From NCBI GenBank assembly GCA_964407525.1, contig CAYOWC010000058.1, forward strand, positions 1 to 20,288: 20,288 nt of DNA, written 5' to 3'. The stretch comes from DUZB01 sp964407525 (GTDB lineage: Bacteria > Desulfobacterota > DSM-4660 > Desulfatiglandales > Desulfatiglandaceae). Under the pieces are notes generated by a model. The model worked only from the letters and a program-made list of their open reading frames with translations, searched no databases and had not been told where the DNA came from. Both the position numbers and the translations under genes were made by a program. Shown one piece after another: positions 14,837 to 20,288 of this stretch. How positions within the stretch are numbered: position 1 is the stretch's first letter; every line of letters starts with the position of its first letter.

Positions 14837-14875
14837 GGGAAGACCTCCACACGTTCCGGTTTATCCAAGTTAAGC

Positions 14876-14906
14876 ATTATACATAATGAAAAGGCTTGTT
14901 TGTCAA
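14876..14906 (-). promoter_or_regulatory. Sigma70-type promoter of the cyclase gene
   Basis: On the minus strand a perfect TTGACA (14906 down to 14901) and a perfect TATAAT (14881 down to 14876) face the cyclase gene, 40 bases before its ATG at 14836. The spacer is 19 bases, a little long, which may weaken the promoter or make it activator-dependent. Confidence 0.5.
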
Positions 14907-14989
14907 GGAAACTGATGGTAAAAGAGCCATAAAGCACTGCAAGACCTATCGAACGACTTAATCACACCACAAACTTGGAGGAAAACAAA

Positions 14990-15676
14990 CTGGCCAGGGT
15001 TCTACTTTTGAATCCGCCCCATCCTGAAGGAAAAGGACTCACGCGAGAGGGGCGATGCACCCAGGAGGCTGGAGTCTGGGCTACCCAGTGGCCACCGGTA
15101 ACCCTTGCAACGGCTGCGGCTCTTCTGGAAAAAGACCAACATACTCTGAAGGTCTTTGACTGCCCTGCGGTGAAATGGGATCAAAAAAAACTGCAGACCG
15201 AAATACAGGCTTTTCAACCCCGCTTTGCCTTCTGGAACACCGCAACGCCTACCCTCGATCATGATCTTCACCTTGGATCCATCATCAAAAAAGCGGCGCC
15301 AAACGCAACGACCGGAGTTATGGGCACACACGTCAGCGCATTGCCTGAAGTAGCCCTGCGACATTCCGGTGTAGATATGGTTATACAAAGGGAACCGGAA
15401 GGCACTATTCGGGAAATCTGCGGGGAAAATTTACCGGATTGGGAAGACATTCCCGGCATCGCATACCGGAACGACCTTCCCCACAGTTTTTGTGAAAACC
15501 CGACACGGGAATTTTTGAAACCGGAAGATATACCGGCACCTGCCTGACATTATATGGACACGGATGTTTATCTACTCCCTCTCAAAGGAGCACGGTTCCT
15601 GATTGTAGCCCCCATAAGAGGATGTCCTTTCCCGTGCAGTTTCTACACCGGTCCTCTCTATTACGGCAGGAAATGA
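14990..15676 (+). pseudogene. Decayed B12-binding/radical SAM protein gene
   Basis: The frame encodes ARVLLLNPPHPEGKG, then WPPVTLATAAALL, GTHVSALPEVALRH and a PEDIPAPA end, which is the N-terminal B12-binding-type domain of BchE-like radical SAM proteins. After an in-frame TGA (15545-15547) at a place where relatives usually have Trp (PAPAW), the same frame resumes with DVYLLPLKGARFLIVAPIRG and CPFPCSFY. The radical SAM motif CxxxCxxC has lost its third Cys to Tyr. Another stop ends the frame at 15674-15676, so nearly all of the radical SAM barrel is missing. The start is also damaged or weak: GGAGG (14977-14981) points to a CTG at 14990 where relatives would begin MARVLLLNPP; a TTG at 14975 is the only other option. 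Loss of function is strongly supported. Confidence 0.8.
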
Positions 15677-15852
15677 AAAGATACCAGGGCCATGTGTACT
15701 TTCATTACAACTATTGGTGCAATACCATGAACAAACGAAACCAGAACCTCTGCCAGTCCATTCGGGACAAATATAACCTGGAAGAAATTATAACAGCTAG
15801 AGAACAAAATTACGAATATGGGCTATACAAGATGACTTTTAAAGAGGAGTAG
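15673..15852 (+). pseudogene. 59-codon frame, possibly a remnant of a deleted neighbour or of the radical SAM gene
   Basis: An ATG overlapping the last stop of the pseudogene (ATGA) opens a 59-codon frame, MKRYQGHVYFHYNYWC at the start and YEYGLYKMTFKEE at the end, with AGGAA close before it. It looks protein-like (aromatic and charged, no repeat) but I do not recognise it. Most likely it is the C-terminal scrap left after a deletion removed the middle of the upstream gene or of another gene. A genuine small protein cannot be excluded. Confidence 0.4.
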
Positions 15853-15859
15853 ACTCGCC

Positions 15860-15910
15860 ATTGGTCATTATTGGTCATTGGTCATTGGTCATTGGTCATT
15901 GGTCATTGGT
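15860..15910 (+). repeat. ATTGGTC heptamer tandem array
   Basis: Seven ATTGGTC units (the last truncated to ATTGGT) run head to tail, with one extra ATT between units one and two. Units are exact, so the array is young or kept even by slippage. A looser member of the family, TACTGGTCATTGG, lies at 5293-5305 before the oxidoreductase gene. Period 7 is far too short for CRISPR. Confidence 0.9.
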
Positions 15911-16125
15911 TCCCTGCCACAAACCACTGCTCACTCGTCACTGGTCACTTACCATTATTCACTGGCAACCGCCAACTGTCCATTAATCACTGACCGCTGC
16001 TGCCTACTGAGCATTCATCTCCCCGCAACAGAATCAGCAATATTTTTCCGGTTTCTCCTTGACTGCAACTCACTTTTCATATAGCATATTAAAATACACT
16101 AAAAGCAACTGCGACATCCATCCTC

Positions 16126-16141
16126 AAAACCTCGGTTTTTT
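16126..16141 (+). terminator. Weak intrinsic terminator candidate
   Basis: AAAAC, a 4-base loop CTCG, and GTTTT followed by two more T residues could form a short stem with a U-tail after the pseudogene. The stem is almost all A-U, so this is a tentative call. Confidence 0.25.
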
Positions 16142-16211
16142 GTCCACCACTCATAATTTGCTCGCGACCATGTAAACTCCCGGGGATTTAGGAAAAAACA
16201 ATAGGAAAATA

Positions 16212-18011
16212 ATGAAAAACCATACGATCAAGGCAAAACTTATCAAAATACTTGAAATATCCCCTCCTTTGAAAGAAATCTTCATTTCCATGGAATCCGT
16301 TGATGAAAAGAGAATGAAGATAAGGCAATTTCTGGGAGACATGCAAAACGCCATCTTTGATATTGATGGAACAATTCCACCCTTGGAATGGGTCTTGGAA
16401 CGGGATGCCATCAACGTGTTACGAGGCATCTTCTCACCAAGGAGTGAACGACTGGCCAATTATAGTTTGCTCGAATACATCAATGATCTATTGCACAGGG
16501 ACGACCTGAAAGGTTTCATCAAACCGGAACAGGGCTTTTTTGCGGAACTGGAGCACCTTTTAAAAGGCCTTATGGGGAAAACAGGCGTTTATCCAAAAAC
16601 CGTTCCCGCTTTTACACGACACGAAGGAAAAAAAGCGGCCGTTCTTAGGTCCGCGGATCTTTCAAGAATGGCCCGGACAGCGACACAGTTTATAGACCGT
16701 TACCCGTGCGGACTGGACCATGGAGCTATCAGAAGACGCAGCAACAATAAATCTCGGATACTTAAATATTTTGATGCCACGGAATTTGAATGGGAGAGCT
16801 GGAAGTGGCACACCAAACACATTATTCGCAACGTAGATACACTGGGTGACCTGATCAAACTCACCGATGAAGAACGCGAAGCGGTAAGGCTGGCCAGAGA
16901 GTTCAAAATCCCCTTCGGCATCACCCCGTACTATCTTTCCCTTATGGATTACAGATCAAACAGAGTGCGAGACAGGGCAGTGCGCGCCCAAGTCATTCCA
17001 AGCTTGAATTATGTTCTGCAAATGAAGAAACTGAAGGACGGCCAGGAACGCTCCATGGACTTCATGCTTGAAAGGGATACATCTCCAATTGAAGGGATCA
17101 CGAGACGATATCCGATGATCGTTATTCTCAAACCAATTCTCACCTGCCCCCAGATATGCGTTTACTGCCAGAGAAACTGGGAAATCGAAGATGTCTATTC
17201 TCCGAACGCAGCTCTTGGCGAGAAAAAACTGGAAAAGGCCATCCAGTGGATCGCAGACACGCCCGAAATCCGTGAAGTCCTCATCACGGGAGGCGACCCC
17301 CTCCTGCTGTCAAACGCAAAAATCGAACACATGTTGTACAGACTCTCCAAAATATCTCACGTGGAAAGAATTCGGATCGGCACGCGAACACCAGTCACCC
17401 TTCCCCAGCGAATTACTGACTCTCTTGTTCGGGACATTAACCATTTTCATAACCCGGGCAAGAGAGAAATCCTCATCGTTACCCATTTTGAGCATTCCTA
17501 CGAAATCACCCCGCAGGCCATGCGGGCCGTGCAGAAATTCCGGCGTTACGGTATGGAAGTGTGCAACCAGATGGTTTACACCACATACAATTCCAGAAAG
17601 TTTGAAGCGGCGGCCCTGCGAATGAAACTGCGGAGCATAGGCGTCAGTCCCTACTACACGTTCAACACCAAAGGGAAGGAAGAAACCGACGATTACAGGG
17701 TCCCGATCCCAAGACTGCTTCAGGAGCAACAGGAAGAGGCACGTTTGCTTCCCGGATCCGTTCGGACGGACGAGATCGTTTTCAATGTGCCGGGATTAGG
17801 CAAGAACTACCTGAGAGCTGTTCAAAACCGCGATATTATTTCCATATTGCCGAACGGCAGCCGGATGTATGAGTTCCATCCCTGGGAGAAAAAACTGACC
17901 ATTGCGGATACATACGTGTATACGGATGTCCCCATATATAACTATCTAAGAAGGCTGAAAGCATTGGGCGAGGAGATCTCGCGTTACAGAACAATCTGGT
18001 ATTATTATTGA
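16212..18011 (+). CDS. KamA-family radical SAM 2,3-aminomutase, glutamate-type active site predicted
   Basis: A 599-residue PLP/radical SAM protein. The cluster motif is CPQICVYC (C312, C316, C319), followed by ITGGDPLLL (SAM binding, 358-366) and RIGTRTPVTLPQRI, all as in lysine 2,3-aminomutase. VPGLGK supplies the likely PLP lysine K531. The two Asp residues that hold the lysine side chain in the clostridial enzyme (Asp293 and Asp330) align with K487 (FNTKGKEE) and N525 (FNVPGLGK). From memory, glutamate 2,3-aminomutase carries exactly Lys and Asn there, so an acidic substrate is predicted. The family is usually about 400-450 residues; this one has roughly 170 extra N-terminal residues, helical and without a recognised domain. 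Start ATG with AGGA 5-8 bases upstream. MarC follows 15 bases later. Confidence 0.88.
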   Translation: MKNHTIKAKLIKILEISPPLKEIFISMESVDEKRMKIRQFLGDMQNAIFDIDGTIPPLEWVLERDAINVLRGIFSPRSERLANYSLLEYINDLLHRDDLKGFIKPEQGFFAELEHLLKGLMGKTGVYPKTVPAFTRHEGKKAAVLRSADLSRMARTATQFIDRYPCGLDHGAIRRRSNNKSRILKYFDATEFEWESWKWHTKHIIRNVDTLGDLIKLTDEEREAVRLAREFKIPFGITPYYLSLMDYRSNRVRDRAVRAQVIPSLNYVLQMKKLKDGQERSMDFMLERDTSPIEGITRRYPMIVILKPILTCPQICVYCQRNWEIEDVYSPNAALGEKKLEKAIQWIADTPEIREVLITGGDPLLLSNAKIEHMLYRLSKISHVERIRIGTRTPVTLPQRITDSLVRDINHFHNPGKREILIVTHFEHSYEITPQAMRAVQKFRRYGMEVCNQMVYTTYNSRKFEAAALRMKLRSIGVSPYYTFNTKGKEETDDYRVPIPRLLQEQQEEARLLPGSVRTDEIVFNVPGLGKNYLRAVQNRDIISILPNGSRMYEFHPWEKKLTIADTYVYTDVPIYNYLRRLKALGEEISRYRTIWYYY

Positions 18012-18026
18012 GGGAGTTTTCGGAGC

Positions 18027-18656
18027 ATGGAAGAACTGAATTATATCAAGATAACTACCGGCCTTTTTATTATGCTGAATCCGTTTGTGCTCATCCCGGT
18101 TTTCCTCGCCCTTACAGGGGGAATGACCAAGGCAGAACGGATGAAAGTAGCATCGACTACTGCCATATCGGTCCTGCTAATCATGCTCATCGCCGTCTTC
18201 GCGGGGAATCATATATTGTCCTTTTTCGGCATTACAGTGAGTGACTTCCGCATTGCCGGAGGACTTCTGATTCTGCTGATGGCGCTTTCAATGGCAAGGG
18301 CAAAAGAAGAGGGAATGCGTTACAGTGACAAGGAACATACGGAAGCCCAGTCAAAAGACACAAATATCGGGGTCGTCCCCCTTTCCATTCCCCTGATGGC
18401 AGGCCCAGCGGCCATGAGTGTTGCAATTATTGACGCGGGAATATGCACTACCTTTTTTTCAAAATCCGTCCTGATAGGAATTATCATCTGTTTATCGGCG
18501 GTACTCTGGTTAGCCATGTTCCTTGCAGAAAAGATTGCAAAGATTCTGGGCCATACCGGACAGCAAGTCCTCACCCGTATTATGGGCCTCATCCTGCTGG
18601 CGCTAGCCATCGAGTTCATCGTTGTAGGAATCACCCAGGCCTTTCATCTCAAGTAG
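18027..18656 (+). CDS. MarC-family integral membrane protein
   Basis: A 209-residue protein with about six membrane helices. Landmarks are FIMLNPFVLIPVFLALTGGMT near the N-terminus, FRIAGGLLILLMAL around 75, and PLSIPLMAGPAAMSVAI around 118-133, the typical MarC pair of Asn/Pro and Gly-Pro motifs. A hydrophilic loop (about 92-113) separates the halves. MarC proteins were once linked to antibiotic resistance, but that role was not upheld and transport function is unknown. GGGAG 10 bases upstream is the likely ribosome binding site. The tight gap after the kamA-like gene suggests one transcript. The last 8 bases overlap the convergent DUF2889 gene. Confidence 0.9.
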   Translation: MEELNYIKITTGLFIMLNPFVLIPVFLALTGGMTKAERMKVASTTAISVLLIMLIAVFAGNHILSFFGITVSDFRIAGGLLILLMALSMARAKEEGMRYSDKEHTEAQSKDTNIGVVPLSIPLMAGPAAMSVAIIDAGICTTFFSKSVLIGIIICLSAVLWLAMFLAEKIAKILGHTGQQVLTRIMGLILLALAIEFIVVGITQAFHLK

Positions 18657-19215
18657 ATTTTTCCACAATGGACCTGATTTCCTGAATAATCGGCCCGTCC
18701 TCTTCCCACAATTTACAGCTGTTTACAAGACTGGAAAGCCCTTGGAACTCTTCCAGCGAACCGGGAAGGGGTTGCTTTTTCCTCGATCGGTGGGTCCAGT
18801 AACCATGGAGTGCGGCTGTGCCCATCACCACGACAAGATGGGTAAGATGGTTGCAGCCTTTCACCCCGCCCAGCATATGACGTACCTTTTCGCTATATCC
18901 GGAAACGATAGTCGTCCCTTTCAATTTCTTCACACTTTCCTGCGTGGTACGACAAAGATGATGGGGAATCTGAGGCATTTCGGCCTCAGCGTCCATGATC
19001 GTAACCGGCCAGCCGCCCACGAGCAGTCGAACACAGAGGTGATGGATAACCCCAGCAGGACGTTTCTGTCCGTTCCAGTGATATCCTTCGATCAACCGGT
19101 CATCTTTCAACCACCCCTCAACCACAAGACGGCCGTCTTCAAGGGGAAATGTCCGCAAACGCATCCGTCGTTGGTGCACGGGGCTGCTTTTTATCAGATC
19201 TTTTATCGTGCTCAT
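18649..19215 (-). CDS. DUF2889-family protein
   Basis: A 188-residue soluble protein. RRMRLRTFPLEDGRLVVEGWLKDDR at the start, GYHWNG in place of the usual HxY strand, VTIMDAEAEMPQIPHHLC, and GVKGCNHLTHLV fit my memory of DUF2889, whose best-conserved element is a GCTHL-type motif. No enzymatic role is known to me. The frame is open to a TTG at 19239, but the ATG at 19215 fits better because it lies one base after the TAA of the upstream DUF1847 gene, a standard coupled arrangement. GAAGAAG in the end of that gene may serve as a weak ribosome binding site. Confidence 0.75.
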   Translation of the reverse strand: MSTIKDLIKSSPVHQRRMRLRTFPLEDGRLVVEGWLKDDRLIEGYHWNGQKRPAGVIHHLCVRLLVGGWPVTIMDAEAEMPQIPHHLCRTTQESVKKLKGTTIVSGYSEKVRHMLGGVKGCNHLTHLVVVMGTAALHGYWTHRSRKKQPLPGSLEEFQGLSSLVNSCKLWEEDGPIIQEIRSIVEKST

Positions 19216-19216
19216 T

Positions 19217-19933
19217 TTAGGCTTCTTCACCCGATACAATGTTCGGGTGCCTGACTTTTCTGTAATAGGATTCGGAAAGATAAATGGCAGCCAGCGGGTT
19301 GTGACCAGTTACACGGTCTTTTACGGCCAAAACGGTTACAGGCGCCTTGGAATATTTAAAAAAAAGCGAGTCGTGGCCTACACAAAGCCCCAGCAGGATG
19401 TTGAATTCCGTCTCTTCATGATTCAATAGTTTTGCCTGGTATACGGGATTGCACATGGCCTCATCGGTACCTTGAAAAATCTTTTCCTCTTCTTTGATCC
19501 CTATAACATCTTTGGACGTCCGGCCGGCCTTGCAGAGAACAGATACTACCTCAAATCCGTTTTCCTGCAAAATCTCTTCCACAATTGCAGCCTCTTTTGT
19601 CAATCCGAGGCAGAAAGCAAGTCCAAGTCTTTGGTATCCCATCTTCCTCGCAAACTCACAGATTTCGACAATCCTTGTCTTGCTCGGCTGCATGACGTAA
19701 GGACGCTGGTGGCGGTTCTGATAACATTCAGCCTCCTGGATAGAAGCATTTCGTGCAAATTCTCTCACATCGGATGCTGCATACTCTTTGTTGGATTCCT
19801 TCAACACCTGATCACGAGTCAGAGTGGGGCAGCCTTTCGCACCTTTTCCCTTTTCCGTTTGGCAATTTCTTTCTTTGATTTCCACACGACAGGATGCGCA
19901 TGAAGGAAGAATTTGCTTTTCTTTTGTTTCCAT
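19217..19933 (-). CDS. DUF1847-family metal-binding protein
   Basis: A 238-residue protein with an N-terminal cysteine cluster: SCASCRVEIKERNC (C12, C15, C24) and GCPT (C35), suited to bind zinc or an iron-sulfur centre. The rest matches DUF1847: REFARNASIQEAECY, RIVEICEFARKMGYQRLGLAFCLGL, CKAGRTSKDVIG, MCNPVYQAKLLN, and LGLCVGHDSLFFKYSKAPVTVLAVKDRVTGHNPLAAIY split over the C-terminal third. Family members are found widely in anaerobes; the biochemical function is unknown. A GGGAG site 6-7 bases upstream supports the ATG. It is the first gene of a two-gene unit with the DUF2889 gene. Confidence 0.88.
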   Translation of the reverse strand: METKEKQILPSCASCRVEIKERNCQTEKGKGAKGCPTLTRDQVLKESNKEYAASDVREFARNASIQEAECYQNRHQRPYVMQPSKTRIVEICEFARKMGYQRLGLAFCLGLTKEAAIVEEILQENGFEVVSVLCKAGRTSKDVIGIKEEEKIFQGTDEAMCNPVYQAKLLNHEETEFNILLGLCVGHDSLFFKYSKAPVTVLAVKDRVTGHNPLAAIYLSESYYRKVRHPNIVSGEEA

Positions 19934-19999
19934 TAAAACTCCCTAGGATAAAACTCGTTACTCGTTGCTGGTTACCGGTTACACGTCACTGGTTGCTCG

Positions 20000-20021
20000 T
20001 TCCCATGCTCCAGCGTGGGAA
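20000..20021. repeat. REP-like palindrome (TTCCCATGCT/AGCGTGGGAA)
   Basis: A 10-bp stem with one wobble pair surrounds a 2-base CC. The core GTTCCCA...TGGGAATGC looks to me like a palindrome seen in intergenic DNA of many unrelated environmental bacteria; this is recollection, not a search. Confidence 0.65.
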
Positions 20022-20110
20022 TGCGAAGTTTCTTTCTCGATCAGCTCCTACTTTTAAGCGGGAAGGCGGCGTTCGCGTGAAACATTTAGAAACTGGAAAT
20101 TTAAACCTGG

Positions 20111-20134
20111 TCGAAGATCCCGTCTTTATCGGGG
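20111..20134 (+). repeat. TCGAAGATCCC hairpin, partial copy C of the composite element
   Basis: TCGAAGATCCCG (20111-20122) followed by a 7-base loop and CGGGG (20130-20134) repeats the core of copies A and B with another loop, but without the CCAGCAT units or the GGCTGG flank. Confidence 0.5.
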
Positions 20135-20236
20135 AAACTGAGTGTTTCAAACCCGACACCTGACACCCGAAGCCTTTTCTTCTCTGCGTCTCTGCGTCTC
20201 TGCGCGAGAACCCTTATAAAAAGAGAAAGCTCAATT

Positions 20237-20288
20237 TCACCGGAAAAGAGCAATCCCCAAAACAAAGGAGATCAAGCCAAAAAGACGA
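20237..20288 (-). CDS. Possible C-terminal end of a membrane protein entering from the right edge
   Basis: On the minus strand the window edge opens into RLFGLISFVLGIALFR followed by TGA (20239 to 20237). The 16 residues are strongly hydrophobic, like the last helix of a small membrane protein. Only the end is visible and the call rests on hydrophobicity, so it may be chance. Confidence 0.3.
   Translation of the reverse strand, partial: RLFGLISFVLGIALFR

Larger units (their letters stand above)
15853..16211. other. 359-bp gene-free gap before the kamA-like gene
   Basis: It starts with the ATTGGTC tandem array (15860-15910), continues with looser TCACTGGTCAC/CAACTGTCC-type units to about 15995, and then becomes AT-rich. 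An AAAAC/GTTTT stem followed by T residues (16126-16141) is a weak terminator candidate, and TTGACT (16059-16064) is a possible -35 without a good -10. The kamA-like ribosome binding site AGGA lies just before 16212. Confidence 0.6.
19934..20236. other. About 300-bp gene-free, repeat-rich gap
   Basis: No gene supported. It contains TCGTTACTCGTTGCTGGTTACC-like units (19957-20000, degenerate 6-9 base period), the hairpin at 20000-20021, a TCGAAGATCCC hairpin at 20111-20134, a TGAAACA/TGTTTCA inverted pair (20078-20084 and 20143-20149) around it, and three TCTCTGCG units (20177-20203). Confidence 0.6.

Noticed and set aside
15878..16084. 68-codon frame over the ATTGGTC array
   Set aside because: Its N-terminus is translated heptamer repeat; no coding character beyond it.
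19894..20163. 89-codon plus-strand frame in the right-hand gap
   Set aside because: Composed of translated repeats and the REP-like palindrome; no start signal.

Overview
The window reads as chromosomal DNA from an anaerobic, free-living Gram-negative bacterium, most likely a member of the Desulfobacterota (the old sulfate-reducing or syntrophic Deltaproteobacteria). This is inferred from gene content only: a DUF6178-type protein, a DUF1847 cysteine-cluster protein, a thioredoxin-fold [2Fe-2S] ferredoxin, a single-domain NADH:flavin oxidoreductase with a four-Cys tail, a long KamA-type radical SAM aminomutase and a CHASE2 adenylate cyclase. No rRNA, tRNA, CRISPR array or intact transposase was seen.

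Layout: (1) 96-2942 (+): a cysteine synthase / cysteinyl-tRNA synthetase-like fusion, then an FmdB-type zinc-ribbon protein. (2) 3069-4784 (-): a large DUF6178-like protein. (3) 4967-7128 (+): ferredoxin, OYE-family flavin oxidoreductase and a shikimate-kinase-like P-loop protein. (4) 7108-14836 (-): read in transcription order, a CHASE2/adenylate cyclase, a cupin, a PHP phosphoesterase, then rfbB, rfbA and rfbC of dTDP-rhamnose precursor synthesis (rfbD is absent). (5) 14990-18656 (+): a decayed B12-binding/radical SAM gene, a KamA-family aminomutase and a MarC membrane protein. (6) 18649-19933 (-): a DUF1847 protein translationally coupled to a DUF2889 protein. A partial hydrophobic C-terminus may enter from the right edge on the minus strand.

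The genes do not form one pathway. Clear local units are the dTDP-sugar cluster (glucose-1-phosphate to dTDP-4-keto-6-deoxyglucose to its 3,5-epimer), the 1-nt-spaced oxidoreductase/kinase pair, the kamA-marC pair and the DUF1847/DUF2889 pair.

Two proteins stand out. The 770-residue fusion joins an intact-looking cysteine synthase to a CysRS module whose HIGH and KMSKS signatures and one zinc ligand are gone, so it is probably not an ordinary aminoacyl-tRNA synthetase. The KamA-like enzyme carries Lys and Asn where lysine 2,3-aminomutase has its two substrate-binding Asp residues, which is the pattern I recall for glutamate 2,3-aminomutase.

The intergenic DNA is also striking. Most longer gaps are filled with short-period degenerate repeats of several families (CCAGCAT, ATTGGTC, TTAGC, TCGTT, CTTTGCGCC). 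One is a composite element present twice in opposite orientation, with a hairpin whose two arms change together between copies.
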